Assembly (NCBI RefSeq): GCF_002091635.1 | Contig: NZ_BDAC01000003.1 | Coordinates: 248,001-312,000, forward strand | Source: Pseudomonas indica NBRC 103045 | GTDB taxonomy: Bacteria; Pseudomonadota; Gammaproteobacteria; Pseudomonadales; Pseudomonadaceae | Direction of reading: 5' to 3' | DNA length: 64,000 nt | Shown here: positions 15,562 through 24,921 of the stretch, in pieces | How the letters are laid out: each line of letters starts with the position of its first letter | How positions within the stretch are numbered: the first letter of the stretch is position 1 | The notes under the pieces: generated by a model | Told to the model about the DNA's origin: nothing | The model's input: only the letters and a program-made list of their open reading frames with translations | The model's database searches: none | Translations under genes and position numbers: made by a program

Positions 15562-16839
15562 CTAAGCCGGCACCGCTGCGCCAGGCTCATTTCTACGCAA
15601 GAGGTTGTGCAACAGGGCCACGAAAAGCCCCAGTATGCCGCCGATCACCACTCCCAAGACCAACACCAGAGCCCGCTTCGGCTTCACTCTGGAAAGAGGC
15701 TCCAAGGCCATTTGGTCGACCCTGACAAGTTGCAAGCCGGATGCGTCGAACTTGATACCTTTCAATCGGGCAGCCTCCTCTCGCCAGAGAGCCAGGTCCT
15801 TCAGGTAAAGGTCTTCATCCTGCCGCTGCTTGAGCAACTCGACCTGCCGGTTGTGCTTCAGCAACTCCAGCTCTTTCTTGATTTCGGCGATCCGAGGCTC
15901 GACGAAATCATCCGAACCTCGCTCACTCAGGGCCTTTCGCTCAGCCTGGAGCGCTTCAGTCCCCATGAAGTACAGAGGGATTTCACGGCTAGTGACCTCG
16001 GTCCGCACGACTTGTCCCCGGGATTGGGCATCGGACATGGCCGATGGCGTAGTGGGTTTGGTTATGCCGAGCGACTGAGCAATACGAATCGCCTCATCCA
16101 GCTCGCTGATACGGCTCTCGCGACGCATCTTGAGCTCACCTCGCAAGGCTTCCAGCTCATCCTGCAATTTGGCACGTTGCAACGCGTCCTCTTCGAGCAG
16201 CGTAGCGATCTGAGCCTCTTTGGAGGCATTGTAATTGGCCCTGGCGGCCTCGATCTTCTGTTCCAGATTGGCCAGACGGTTGGCAATCAAAGCTTTCAGG
16301 TCTTCGGCAACCGCTTGCTGCTCGGCCCGTATCGCAGCCATTACCATCCCATTGACTACCGCCACACCATCGACGCCCTTGGGATAGACGAGCGACAAAC
16401 CGACGTATTCTTTCAGGCCACCCGCCTTCTTCGGATCGGGTTGCAGCATGGTGAACGCTTGCGCATTGAATTCTTCGAAAACCTGCTCCAGCGAGCGTCC
16501 CGGTTCGGCCAGCGGAGCAAACAGCGCCTGGTTCTCGCGAAAGTATTTGAGTCGATTTTCATAGGAGGAAAGCGCTGCCGCTACCCTCGCCAAGGCATCG
16601 GATGGGGTGAGCTCATAGATTTCGGTACCGTTCAGCGCATCCAGCGCACCTTGGTCCACCGGCCTTACCACGCTCTGAACCTTGTAATAAGGCGTCGCAA
16701 GAAAGGCATATGCCGCGGCCAACAACGTAACGCCCAAGGCTACGCCAGCGATGAGCAATTTTTGTTGCCAGAGAGACCGTATCAGTTCGGCCAGATCGAT
16801 TTCATCTTCACGCAAGGAGTACTGCTGTCGGTCAGACAT
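15562..16839 (-). CDS. wzz: Wzz-type O-antigen chain-length regulator (copy B)
   Basis: A 425-residue paralogue of the neighbouring Wzz. Shared features are EIDLAELIRSLWQQK at about 10-24, a membrane helix at about 29-48, DALNGTEIYELTP, a Glu/Arg/Lys-rich periplasmic coiled coil and a final membrane helix ALVLVLGVVIGGILGLFVALL after the proline-containing LEPLSRVKPKR. Eye alignment suggests well over half identical residues in the N-terminal third, so the pair looks like an old tandem duplication. Two regulators with different preferred lengths commonly give bimodal O-chains in pseudomonads. Which copy sets which length cannot be told here. Confidence 0.9.
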   Translation of the reverse strand: MSDRQQYSLREDEIDLAELIRSLWQQKLLIAGVALGVTLLAAAYAFLATPYYKVQSVVRPVDQGALDALNGTEIYELTPSDALARVAAALSSYENRLKYFRENQALFAPLAEPGRSLEQVFEEFNAQAFTMLQPDPKKAGGLKEYVGLSLVYPKGVDGVAVVNGMVMAAIRAEQQAVAEDLKALIANRLANLEQKIEAARANYNASKEAQIATLLEEDALQRAKLQDELEALRGELKMRRESRISELDEAIRIAQSLGITKPTTPSAMSDAQSRGQVVRTEVTSREIPLYFMGTEALQAERKALSERGSDDFVEPRIAEIKKELELLKHNRQVELLKQRQDEDLYLKDLALWREEAARLKGIKFDASGLQLVRVDQMALEPLSRVKPKRALVLVLGVVIGGILGLFVALLHNLLRRNEPGAAVPA

Positions 16840-16966
16840 TCTTTTCAGGTCACCTTCTCAGGGATCACTCGGAACACCAGCGAGTCCAGCTCACCATTAC
16901 AAGAGGTGCTATGACTCCTCGTCCGCCGGTTCGTTCAACAGGTTCCCTCCAGAATAGCCCCTCCCT

Positions 16967-18115
16967 TCAGTACAACGGCTTGACTACCCCCCAGCCATGG
17001 CAGGCGGGGCATTGCCAATGCAGCAGCTTGCCCGCGAACCCACAGCGCTCACAGCGGTAGCGAAAATCTACGAGCAAAAGCTTATCGAGCGCCCCCTCGA
17101 TGTCTTCCATAGCGACTTTCCCCGAGTCGCCGCAGATTTGGCAGAGCTCCACCCAGCCCTTTAGCGCGAGCAAGGAAGGATACGCACGAAGATGCTCCTG
17201 GACGAAACGAAGCGCCTCAGAGGTAGAACGCTGGGCGATCTGGCGCGCGAGAACTAGAACGGCTGCGGTTACGGGTAGCCCACGGCCTTCCCCGATCACA
17301 GCCCGGAGAGCACCCTCAAGGTCCGCACCACTCCTCCCCGCCGCCTCGAGGACATCATTCCCCACACTTCCCACGAGAGCCGGCTGAAGCCTGCAAGCCT
17401 GGATCAGCGCCGAAAAAGCGTCGGCATGACGCTCCGCCCTTGAAAACAACTTGGCCTGCAATAGAAAAGCGCGCAGACAGCTCGAATCGGCCTGTAGCGC
17501 CTGCTCCAGATAGCCGAGCGCGTCCTTCGGGCGACCGTGACGCGTGTCCTGCTCGGCCAACTCACAGAAATAATGAGCCAGGACCGAACGGTAATAACTG
17601 TCTTCCGCAATCAGGCGCTCACAGACCTCTACCGCCTTTGACCATTCGTGCTCCTGCTCGTATATCCGTAACAGCCCTTTCAGCGCGGCAAGCCTGACCG
17701 CCTTCTCCTCTGCCAGCTCAAGAAATAACGTCTCGGCACGTGAAAGCACGCCAGCCGCCAGAAAATCCCGGCCCAGCTCCAGATGCACCTGAAAGGACTG
17801 CGCATTGGTGAGCTGCCGGTTCGCCAGCATGCCCTCATGCAATTGAATGGCTTTGTCGACCTCGCCGCGCTTGCGTAACAGCCGACCCACGGCCAGATGC
17901 GCATCAAGCGTACTGTCATTGATTTCAAGGGCGCGAATGAATCGCTGGAGCGCTTCGTCCGACTGCTCGTCCAACAGCGGAACGTAGGGATAGGAGGGAA
18001 TGGGCTTAACGGAGCCGTGGGAACGAGCAGACCAGGAGATACCCGAACGTCCCAGTCCCCAGCCGATCGCCAGCGCGAGGAAGAAAAGGATCAGCCAGAA
18101 GAGACTATCAATCAA
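16967..18115 (-). CDS. lapB: Lipopolysaccharide assembly protein LapB (YciM)
   Basis: An inner-membrane-anchored TPR protein of 382 residues that, in enterobacteria, works with FtsH to control LpxC turnover and couples lipid A synthesis to LPS export. An N-terminal anchor helix (SLFWLILFFLALAIGWGLG, about 4-22) is followed by an array of TPR repeats over about 45-340. A C-terminal rubredoxin-type metal site has C355, C358, C369 and C372. The start is a TTG that overlaps the lapA stop by four bases (TTGA). No better start lies within the hydrophobic anchor, and the N-terminus matches LapB. It follows lapA and ihfB in one minus-strand unit. Confidence 0.93.
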   Translation of the reverse strand: MIDSLFWLILFFLALAIGWGLGRSGISWSARSHGSVKPIPSYPYVPLLDEQSDEALQRFIRALEINDSTLDAHLAVGRLLRKRGEVDKAIQLHEGMLANRQLTNAQSFQVHLELGRDFLAAGVLSRAETLFLELAEEKAVRLAALKGLLRIYEQEHEWSKAVEVCERLIAEDSYYRSVLAHYFCELAEQDTRHGRPKDALGYLEQALQADSSCLRAFLLQAKLFSRAERHADAFSALIQACRLQPALVGSVGNDVLEAAGRSGADLEGALRAVIGEGRGLPVTAAVLVLARQIAQRSTSEALRFVQEHLRAYPSLLALKGWVELCQICGDSGKVAMEDIEGALDKLLLVDFRYRCERCGFAGKLLHWQCPACHGWGVVKPLY

Positions 18116-18417
18116 AGCCGGGCCGGAGCCTGTGCGCTATCGAGATCGGCCAAGCGCCGGCGGCAAGCGTCCAACTCGCGCTGCTGCGATGCGACTTTCA
18201 GCCGAAGACGGCCATAGAAGAACCAGCCGATGAGCGGACCAATCAGCATCCCGACCAAGAACGCAGCGGCCATGTAACCGGCAACCGGCAATGCCGGCAT
18301 CGGCCAGCCGAAAATGACCAGGTCGACAGGCGCCTGGTTCTCCAGCACGAATACCAGAACGGCAACCGCCAGAATGACGCAGCCAGCCAGAACCAAGAAA
18401 CGCTTGAGGGTTTTCAC
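18112..18417 (-). CDS. lapA: Lipopolysaccharide assembly protein LapA
   Basis: A small inner-membrane protein of about 101 residues with two membrane helices, LVLAGCVILAVAVLVFVLEN and a second beginning AGYMAAAFLVGMLIGPLIG. A charged cytoplasmic tail that looks coiled-coil follows. The ENQAPVDLVIFGWP segment between the helices is typical of LapA. The start is taken as GTG at 18417 because AAGGA lies seven bases upstream. An in-frame GTG at 18465 overlapping the ihfB stop has GAGGA directly adjacent and would add 16 polar residues. LapA partners LapB at the membrane, and the two genes overlap by four bases. Confidence 0.9.
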   Translation of the reverse strand: MKTLKRFLVLAGCVILAVAVLVFVLENQAPVDLVIFGWPMPALPVAGYMAAAFLVGMLIGPLIGWFFYGRLRLKVASQQRELDACRRRLADLDSAQAPARL

Positions 18418-18461
18418 CGTGTAATCCTTTTTTCCAACGGAGGAGGAAGTCCGGTCGGACC

Positions 18462-18743
18462 TCACTCCTCGTTCACCCGGTCACGCAATTCCTTGCCCGG
18501 CTTGAAATGCGGGACGTACTTGCCATCGAGCCGCACCGATTGACCGGTCTTAGGATTACGCCCCACCCGTGGCGCACGGTAGTGCAGTGAAAAGCTGCCG
18601 AAGCCGCGAATCTCGATGCGATCGCCTGTCGCCAATGCCTGGGACATTTGCTCCAGCATGGTCTTGATGGCCAGCTCGACATCCTTCGATGACAGCAGCC
18701 CCTGATGGGAAACGATGCGTTCGATCAACTCCGACTTGGTCAT
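18462..18743 (-). CDS. ihfB: Integration host factor subunit beta
   Basis: A 93-residue DNA-bending protein that dimerises with IhfA. It begins [11 protein letters not shown] and carries the beta-arm signature [30 protein letters not shown] with the proline that intercalates into DNA. Length and sequence are standard for the family. An AAGGG ribosome binding site precedes the ATG. The gene sits between rpsA and lapA as in other pseudomonads, with a bidirectional terminator separating it from rpsA. IHF takes part in many sigma-54 promoters and in replication and recombination. Confidence 0.97.
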   Translation of the reverse strand: MTKSELIERIVSHQGLLSSKDVELAIKTMLEQMSQALATGDRIEIRGFGSFSLHYRAPRVGRNPKTGQSVRLDGKYVPHFKPGKELRDRVNEE

Positions 18744-18927
18744 GGTTTTCCCTTCTTTTTCAAGCGGCTAGATCACTAGTAGGGTGGTTTTAGCATGCTC
18801 GCCAGAGTTTGAACAGTCTCATTGTCAAGAGGCGGCAAACAGAGGGAACCGAGCGGTCGGAAGGATGGAGCGTAAGGCCACGGCTGCTCTGCGCTACAGC
18901 AGACTCAGCCTTTTTTTGGCAGGCATG

Positions 18928-18955
18928 AAAAAGGGCGACCGAAGTCGCCCTTTTT
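18928..18955 (-). terminator. Rho-independent terminator after rpsA
   Basis: GGGCGAC and GTCGCCC form a perfect seven-base stem around a CGAA loop. The stem is flanked by five A on one side and five T on the other, so it can work in both directions. It is 18 bases past the rpsA stop. The remaining 170 bases up to ihfB show no other clear element. Confidence 0.85.
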
Positions 18956-18972
18956 CCGAAGCATCGAGGGGA

Positions 18973-20652
18973 TTAGCCCTGATTCTCCATTTGTGCACGG
19001 ATCAGGTCACCAATGGTGGTCGGGCCGGTGCTCTCGGTTTCCTGCTTGCGCAGTTCCTTGATCGCATCCTTCTCGTCGTCCACGTCCTTCGACTTGACGG
19101 ACAGGCTGATCACGCGGCTCTTGCGGTCGATGCTGATGATCTTGGCTTCGACTTCGTCGCCTTCCTTCAGCACGTTACGCGCATCTTCCACGCGGTCGCG
19201 GCTGATTTCGGAGGCCTTCAGGATGCCTTCGATATCGCTGCCCAGATCGATCACAGCGCCTTTGGCGTCGACTTCCTTGACGGTACCGCGAACGATGCTG
19301 CCCTTCTCGTTGAGCGAGGCGTAGTTGGAGAACGGATCGTCTTCCAGCTGCTTGATGCCCAGGGAGATGCGCTCACGCTCCGGATCGACCGACAGAATGA
19401 CGGTTTCCAGCTCGTCGCCCTTCTTGAAGCGACGTACGGCTTCTTCACCCGGCTCGTTCCAGGAGATGTCGGACAGGTGAACCAGACCGTCGATGCCGCC
19501 GTCCAGACCGATGAAGATACCGAAATCGGTGATCGACTTGATGGTGCCGGAGATACGGTCGCCCTTGTTGAACTGGCTGGAGAAGTCTTCCCACGGGTTG
19601 GACTTGCACTGCTTGATGCCCAGGGAGATACGACGACGCTCCTCGTCGATGTCCAGAACCATGACTTCCACTTCGTCGCCGACCTGAACGACCTTGGACG
19701 GGTGGATGTTCTTGTTGGTCCAGTCCATTTCGGAAACGTGCACCAGGCCTTCCACGCCCTCTTCCAGCTCGGCGAAGCAGCCGTAGTCGGTGAGGTTGGT
19801 GACGCGGGCCATGACACGGGTGCCTTCCGGATAACGGGCCTTGATGGCGACCCACGGATCTTCGCCCAGCTGCTTCAGACCCAGGGAGACGCGGTTGCGC
19901 TCGCGGTCGAACTTCAGGACCTTGACGTCGATCTCGTCGCCAACGTTGACGATTTCGGACGGATGCTTGATGCGCTTCCAGGCCATGTCGGTAATGTGCA
20001 GCAGGCCGTCTACGCCGCCCAGGTCAACGAACGCACCGTAGTCGGTGAGGTTCTTGACGATACCTTTGACCTGCTGGCCTTCCTGCAGGGATTCCAGCAG
20101 GGCTTCGCGCTCGGCACTGTTCTCGGCTTCCAGCACGCTGCGGCGGGAAACGACGACGTTGTTGCGCTTCTGGTCGAGCTTGATGACCTTGAACTCGAGC
20201 TCTTTGCCTTCCAGGTGAGCGGTGTCGCGCACCGGACGGACGTCGACCAGGGAACCCGGCAGGAACGCGCGGATACCGTTGATGTCGACGGTGAAGCCGC
20301 CCTTGACCTTGCCGTTGATGATGCCCTTGACCACTTCTTCGGCGGAGAAAGCCGCTTCCAGAACAATCCAGGATTCCGCGCGCTTGGCTTTTTCGCGGGA
20401 CAGCTTGGTTTCACCGAAGCCGTCTTCAACCGCGTCCAGAGCGACGTGGACCTCGTCACCCACCTTGATGGTCAGCTCGCCCTGTTCGTTGTAGAACTGC
20501 TCGACCGGGATGACGCCCTCGGACTTGAGGCCGGCATGCACGGTGACCCAGTCACCGTCGATGTCGACCACGATGCCGGTGATGATGGCACCCGGCTGCA
20601 TGTCGAGGGATTTCAGGCTTTCTTCAAAAAGTTCTGCAAAGCTTTCGCTCAT
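18973..20652 (-). CDS. rpsA: 30S ribosomal protein S1
   Basis: The 559-residue protein has six S1 OB-fold repeats. The first begins about residue 20 and repeats 3-6 are recognisable by recurring GL(V)H(V/I)(S/T) segments such as [20 protein letters not shown] and [12 protein letters not shown]. It binds mRNA and brings it to the 30S subunit. The ATG at 20652 ([13 protein letters not shown]) has AGGA six bases upstream and gives the length usual in Pseudomonas. Longer readings would run through the leader. It lies downstream of cmk with a terminator-like hairpin between, so it probably has its own promoter in addition to read-through. S1 autoregulates its own leader in enterobacteria. Confidence 0.98.
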   Translation of the reverse strand: MSESFAELFEESLKSLDMQPGAIITGIVVDIDGDWVTVHAGLKSEGVIPVEQFYNEQGELTIKVGDEVHVALDAVEDGFGETKLSREKAKRAESWIVLEAAFSAEEVVKGIINGKVKGGFTVDINGIRAFLPGSLVDVRPVRDTAHLEGKELEFKVIKLDQKRNNVVVSRRSVLEAENSAEREALLESLQEGQQVKGIVKNLTDYGAFVDLGGVDGLLHITDMAWKRIKHPSEIVNVGDEIDVKVLKFDRERNRVSLGLKQLGEDPWVAIKARYPEGTRVMARVTNLTDYGCFAELEEGVEGLVHVSEMDWTNKNIHPSKVVQVGDEVEVMVLDIDEERRRISLGIKQCKSNPWEDFSSQFNKGDRISGTIKSITDFGIFIGLDGGIDGLVHLSDISWNEPGEEAVRRFKKGDELETVILSVDPERERISLGIKQLEDDPFSNYASLNEKGSIVRGTVKEVDAKGAVIDLGSDIEGILKASEISRDRVEDARNVLKEGDEVEAKIISIDRKSRVISLSVKSKDVDDEKDAIKELRKQETESTGPTTIGDLIRAQMENQG

Positions 20653-20694
20653 GTTGGTTCCTGTGTGATCAAGGGCGAAGAATCTCGCCCAAAG

Positions 20695-20714
20695 CCACAT
20701 TCCAGACAATGTGG
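20695..20714 (-). promoter_or_regulatory. Leader hairpin upstream of rpsA
   Basis: CCACATT and AATGTGG form a perfect seven-base stem with a six-base GTCTGG loop on the minus strand, 43 bases before the rpsA start. Enterobacterial rpsA leaders fold into hairpins that S1 itself recognises, so this is a candidate autoregulatory element. Function is inference. Confidence 0.4.
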
Positions 20715-20726
20715 GTTCGTTCATGT

Positions 20727-20769
20727 AAAAAGAGGCCTGCGGGACTTGGACTGGTCTCCCGCACGCCTC
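20727..20769 (-). terminator. Terminator or attenuator between cmk and rpsA
   Basis: On the minus strand GAGGC-G-TGCGGGA pairs with TCCCGCA-G-GCCTC (12 pairs, one G-G mismatch) and is followed directly by five T. This is a canonical intrinsic terminator 25 bases after cmk. It would end the upstream aromatic-supraoperon transcript or attenuate read-through into rpsA. Confidence 0.75.
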
Positions 20770-20793
20770 CTTGTTGGCCACTTGGCCCCTGGC

Positions 20794-21483
20794 TCACCCG
20801 GCGAGGTCGCGATTGGCGACTTCGCTCAGAATACGCTCCAGTACCTGCTCGATGGAGAGCTCCGTGGAATCCAGCTGTATGGCGTCAGACGCCGGTTTGA
20901 GCGGGGCGACCACTCGCTGGGTATCGCGCTCGTCGCGCGCCCGAATCTCTTCTAGCAGACTACTCAGACTAACATCATCCCCCTTTTCCTTCAACTGCAG
21001 ATAGCGCCGGCGTGCGCGTTCTTCTGCACTGGCGGTCAGGAAAATCTTCAAGGGTGCGTCGGGGAACACCACGGTTCCCATGTCCCGGCCATCGGCCACC
21101 AGACCGGGAGCCTCGAGAAAGGCGCGCTGGCGCTGCAGCAGGGCCTCGCGCACCGCCGGCAGGGACGCCACCTGGGAGGCCCCGGCGCCGACCTGCTCGT
21201 TGCGAATGACGTCGGTCACTTCTTCGCCTTCGAGGATGATGCGCTGGCCGTGACCCTCCGACGCCGCGACGAATTGTACGTCCAGATGCGCAGCCAGAAC
21301 TTTCAGGGCCTCCTCGTTGGTAAGGTCAACGCCATGGTTACGCGCGGCGAAGGCCAGCAGACGATAGAGCGCACCGGAGTCCAGCAGGCTCCAGCCCAGT
21401 TTCCTGGCGAGCAGGCCGGCGATCGTACCTTTGCCCGAACCGCTGGGACCATCGATGGCGATTACCGGCACCCGCGCGATCAT
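20794..21483 (-). CDS. cmk: Cytidylate kinase
   Basis: Phosphorylates CMP and dCMP with ATP. The 229-residue protein has the P-loop DGPSGSGKG at 11-19, then LLDSGALYR and [15 protein letters not shown], all diagnostic of bacterial CMP kinase, and ends in [13 protein letters not shown]. The ATG at 21483 overlaps the stop of tyrA-aroA by four bases (ATGA), so expression is coupled to the aromatic genes. The cmk-rpsA arrangement is widely conserved in proteobacteria. Confidence 0.97.
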   Translation of the reverse strand: MIARVPVIAIDGPSGSGKGTIAGLLARKLGWSLLDSGALYRLLAFAARNHGVDLTNEEALKVLAAHLDVQFVAASEGHGQRIILEGEEVTDVIRNEQVGAGASQVASLPAVREALLQRQRAFLEAPGLVADGRDMGTVVFPDAPLKIFLTASAEERARRRYLQLKEKGDDVSLSSLLEEIRARDERDTQRVVAPLKPASDAIQLDSTELSIEQVLERILSEVANRDLAG

Positions 21484-23726
21484 GACTTGCCCTCCTCGTT
21501 TACGCGAATGCCCGCCTGGGCCGCCAGGCCGAGGAAGTTCGGGAACGACGTGGCAACGTTGGCGCAGTCATGGATGCGGATCGGTGCACTGGCGCGCAGC
21601 GACGCCACGCTGAACGACATGGCGATACGGTGGTCGCCGTGGCTGTGCACTTCGCCCCCGCCAATCGGCCCGCCTTCGATGATGATGCCGTCCGGTGTCG
21701 GCTCGGCCTTGACGCCAAGCGCCTGCAGGCCGTCGGCCATGACCTGGATACGATCGGATTCCTTGACCCGCAGCTCCTCCGCGCCACGCAGCACGGTGCG
21801 GCCCTCGGCGCAGGCGGCCGCGACGAAAAGCACCGGGAATTCGTCGATCGCCAGCGGGACCAGGCTTTCCGGGATGTCGATGCCTTTGAGCCTGGCCGAA
21901 CGCACACGAATGTCGGCCACCGGCTCGCCGCCGACCTCACGCTGGTTCTCCAGACTGATATCGCCCCCCATCAAGCGAAGGATCTCAATGACGCCGATAC
22001 GGGTCGGGTTGATGCCGACATGCTCGAGCACCAGCTCGGAGCCCTCCGCAATGCTGGCGGCGACAAGGAAGAACGCTGCCGAGGAGATGTCCGCCGGCAC
22101 TTCGATGTGAGTCGCGCTCAGCTTATGCCCGGACTCGACGCGTGCGGTGGCACCCTCGACGCTCACCGGATAGCCGAAGCCTCGCAGCATGCGCTCGGTG
22201 TGGTCGCGGGTCGGCGCCGGCTCGGTCACCGCAGTCTCGCCGCCGGCATACAAGCCGGCAAGCAACAGACAGGACTTCACCTGAGCGCTGGCCATCGGCA
22301 TTTCGTAATGCATGCCGGTCAGACGTTGGCCACCGCGAATGGTCAGCGGCGGGCGCCCTTCCGGGCCGGTCTCGATTACCGCTCCCATGGCACGCAGCGG
22401 CTTGGCGACGCGGTTCATCGGGCGCTTGGACAGCGAAGCGTCGCCGGTCAGCACGGTATCGAACGGCTGGGCTGCCAACAGGCCGGACAGCAAACGCATG
22501 GAAGTACCCGAGTTGCCCAGGTACAGCGGACCGGGCGGCGGCTTCAGGCCATGCAGACCGACGCCGTGAATGGTCACGCGGCCATGATGCGGGCCTTCGA
22601 TCACCACGCCCATGTCGCGGAATGCCTGCAGGGTCGCCAGGGCGTCCTCGCCCTCGAGGAAGCCTTCCACCTCGGTGGTGCCTTCAGCCAGGGAGCCGAG
22701 CATGATGGAGCGATGGGAAATGGACTTGTCGCCCGGTACGCGAATACGGCCGGACAGCTGGCCACCGGGATTGGCGAGGAAGATCAGATCGTTATTCGAA
22801 TTCATGGCATCCACGTAGGCCCTACGGGCCAAGATTTTACTGAAATGCTCGCGGGCAACGCGGGCGCGGGTGAACACGCCCAGCAATTGATGCCCGTCCC
22901 CAGCGTCGACCGCCGCACGCAAGGCGTCGAGGTCGCCGCGAAAATCGTCCAATGTCCGCAGCACCGCCTCGCGGTTGGCGAGGAAGATGTCGTGCCACAT
23001 CACCGGGTCGCTACCGGCAATCCGGGTGAAGTCCCGGAAACCGCCCGCCGCATAGCGGAATATCTCCAGGTTTTCGTTGCGCTTGGCCAGCGAATCCACC
23101 AGTGTGAAAGCCAACAGGTGCGGCAGGTGGCTGGTCGCAGCGAGAACTGCATCATGGTGGCCTACCTCCATGTGCTCGACATCCGCCCCCAGTTCGCGCC
23201 AGAGCCTGTCCACCAAGGCCAGCGCATCGGCATCGGTCGAGGCCAGCGGTGTGAGAATCACCTTATGGCGCTGGAACAGGTTGCTCTTGGCAGCCTCCAC
23301 GCCGCTCTGTTCGGAACCTGCAATGGGGTGCCCGGGCACGAAGCGCGCCGGCATGCCGCCGAAGGACTGTTGCGCCGCTCGCACCACATTGCCCTTGGCG
23401 CTGCCGACATCCGTCAGCACGGCATTCCCCAGCTCCAGCCCGGCCAACTGGGCCAGCAGCTTCTCCATGGCCAGAATAGGCACCGCCAGCTGAATCACAT
23501 CCGCGCCCTGACAGGCGGCAGCCAGCTCCGTTTCGCAGCGATCCACCACGCCCAGCTCCACCGCCAGGCGTCTGGATTCCGGATCGAGATCCACACCAAT
23601 CACTTCGCGGAACAGCCCTTTTCCCCGCAATCCCTTGGCGAAGGAGCCGCCAATCAGGCCCAGCCCCACCACCACCAGGCGGCCGAGAATAGGGGCCGCC
23701 TGTTGCAGCGGCATGACATCAGGCAC
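21480..23726 (-). CDS. aroA: Fused cyclohexadienyl dehydrogenase and EPSP synthase (TyrA-AroA)
   Basis: A natural 748-residue fusion. The N-terminal TyrA part (about 1-300) has the NAD-binding [13 protein letters not shown] from residue 21 and oxidises prephenate or arogenate. The C-terminal AroA part (about 310-748) has [23 protein letters not shown] and [12 protein letters not shown], and makes EPSP from shikimate 3-phosphate and PEP. The junction is near the [14 protein letters not shown] region. This fusion is known in Pseudomonas. The start is a GTG at 23726; an ATG four codons later is an alternative. It overlaps hisC by eight bases and cmk by four, so the block is one operon. Confidence 0.96.
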   Translation of the reverse strand: MPDVMPLQQAAPILGRLVVVGLGLIGGSFAKGLRGKGLFREVIGVDLDPESRRLAVELGVVDRCETELAAACQGADVIQLAVPILAMEKLLAQLAGLELGNAVLTDVGSAKGNVVRAAQQSFGGMPARFVPGHPIAGSEQSGVEAAKSNLFQRHKVILTPLASTDADALALVDRLWRELGADVEHMEVGHHDAVLAATSHLPHLLAFTLVDSLAKRNENLEIFRYAAGGFRDFTRIAGSDPVMWHDIFLANREAVLRTLDDFRGDLDALRAAVDAGDGHQLLGVFTRARVAREHFSKILARRAYVDAMNSNNDLIFLANPGGQLSGRIRVPGDKSISHRSIMLGSLAEGTTEVEGFLEGEDALATLQAFRDMGVVIEGPHHGRVTIHGVGLHGLKPPPGPLYLGNSGTSMRLLSGLLAAQPFDTVLTGDASLSKRPMNRVAKPLRAMGAVIETGPEGRPPLTIRGGQRLTGMHYEMPMASAQVKSCLLLAGLYAGGETAVTEPAPTRDHTERMLRGFGYPVSVEGATARVESGHKLSATHIEVPADISSAAFFLVAASIAEGSELVLEHVGINPTRIGVIEILRLMGGDISLENQREVGGEPVADIRVRSARLKGIDIPESLVPLAIDEFPVLFVAAACAEGRTVLRGAEELRVKESDRIQVMADGLQALGVKAEPTPDGIIIEGGPIGGGEVHSHGDHRIAMSFSVASLRASAPIRIHDCANVATSFPNFLGLAAQAGIRVNEEGKS

Positions 23727-24831
23727 GGTCGAGCACCTTGCTCAGCGCGTCGAGGAAACGCTGGTTCTCTTCGGGCAGGCCAATGGATACACGAAGATAG
23801 GTGGGCATGCCGTAGCCACCCACCGGCCGGACGATCACCCCTTCGCGGAGCAACGCCTGGTACAACGGCGCGGCATCCCGCCCCATGTTCACGGCGATGA
23901 AGTTGCCCTTGGAGGGAATCCAGTCCAGCCCCAGCTTACGGAAGCCTTCCTCCAGTTGAGCCATGCCGGCATCGTTGAGACGGCGGCTTTCGGCGAGATA
24001 GGTAGCATCATCCAGTGCCGCGCACGCAGCAGCCAACGCCAGACTGTTGACATTGAACGGCTGGCGTACGCGATTCAGCACGTCGGCGATCTCAGCCGAA
24101 GAGATGCCATAGCCGACGCGGAGCGCAGCCAGGCCATAGGCCTTGGAGAAGGTCCGGGAGACCAGCAGGTTGGCGTGCCGGGAGAGATATTCCAGCCCGT
24201 CCGGCAGCTCATCGCCCTCGGCATACTCGATGTAGGCCTCGTCCAGCACCACCAGAACATGCTCAGGCACTCGCGCCAGGAAGTCAGCCAGCACCTGCGC
24301 GCCGAACCAGGTGCCCGTCGGGTTGTTCGGGTTCGCAACGAAGACGACGCGGGTATCGTCGTCGATGGCAGCCAGCATGGCGTCGAGATCATGCCCCCAA
24401 TCCTTGGCCGGTACGACCTTGCCCTGGGCGCCGACGGCCTGGGTAGCGATCGGGTAGACGGCGAACGCATGCTCACTGAACACCGCATTGAGACCGGGCG
24501 CCAGATAGGCACGCGCCACCAGCTCGAGAATATCGTTGGAGCCGTTGCCCAGTGTCACCTGGGTCGGCGCGACGCCGCAGCGTTCGGCGAGCTTGCGCTT
24601 GAGTTCGAAACCGTTGCCATCGGGGTAGCGGGTCAGCTCGGCGAGTTCGGCACGAATGGCTTCCAGCGCCTTCGGGCTTGGTCCAAGGGGATTCTCGTTG
24701 CTGGCGAGTTTGACGATCTTCGTTGGGTCCAGATCCAGTTCCCGGGCCAACTCGTCCACCGGCTTGCCCGGTACGTAGGGGGACAGCTTTTGCACCCCTG
24801 GCTGGGCCAGGGTCAGAAAGTCGCAACTCAT
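23719..24831 (-). CDS. hisC: Histidinol-phosphate/aromatic aminotransferase
   Basis: A PLP-dependent class I/II aminotransferase of 370 residues. It begins MSCDFLTLAQPGVQKLSPYVPGKP. The PLP lysine lies in SRTFSKAYGLAALRVGYG, and NPNNPTG marks the conserved fold. The ATG at 24831 is chosen because GAGG lies seven bases upstream, and the longer in-frame reading enters the repeat region. The position inside the aromatic cluster, rather than a his operon, suggests a main role as aromatic aminotransferase for phenylalanine and tyrosine. The Pseudomonas genome usually has another hisC elsewhere. Confidence 0.94.
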   Translation of the reverse strand: MSCDFLTLAQPGVQKLSPYVPGKPVDELARELDLDPTKIVKLASNENPLGPSPKALEAIRAELAELTRYPDGNGFELKRKLAERCGVAPTQVTLGNGSNDILELVARAYLAPGLNAVFSEHAFAVYPIATQAVGAQGKVVPAKDWGHDLDAMLAAIDDDTRVVFVANPNNPTGTWFGAQVLADFLARVPEHVLVVLDEAYIEYAEGDELPDGLEYLSRHANLLVSRTFSKAYGLAALRVGYGISSAEIADVLNRVRQPFNVNSLALAAACAALDDATYLAESRRLNDAGMAQLEEGFRKLGLDWIPSKGNFIAVNMGRDAAPLYQALLREGVIVRPVGGYGMPTYLRVSIGLPEENQRFLDALSKVLDRA

Positions 24832-24842
24832 AGCAAGGCCTC

Positions 24843-24919
24843 GAGCTTCAAGCGGCAAGCTGCAAGAAAAAGCCGGGGACGGGTCCGCTTGTGGCTTGAA
24901 GCTTGTAGCTTGCGGCTGC
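24843..24919. repeat. Inverted GCAAGCT-family repeat between pheA and hisC
   Basis: AGCTTCAAGC (24844-24853) pairs perfectly with GCTTGAAGCT (24894-24903). A second pair, GCAAGCTGCAAG (24855-24866) and CTTGTAGCTTGC (24902-24913), matches with one mismatch, so alternative hairpins are possible. The units belong to the same family as the tandem array at 34289-34330 and the hairpin at 48538-48602. Confidence 0.7.
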
Positions 24920-24921
24920 CT

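Noticed and set aside
18744-18927. Possible small RNA or tRNA gene in the ihfB-rpsA gap
   Set aside because: No cloverleaf, no T-loop GGTTCRA and no stable hairpin other than the rpsA terminator.
21480-23726. tyrA-aroA as an assembly or frameshift fusion
   Set aside because: The fused gene is a known feature of the lineage and both domains are complete.
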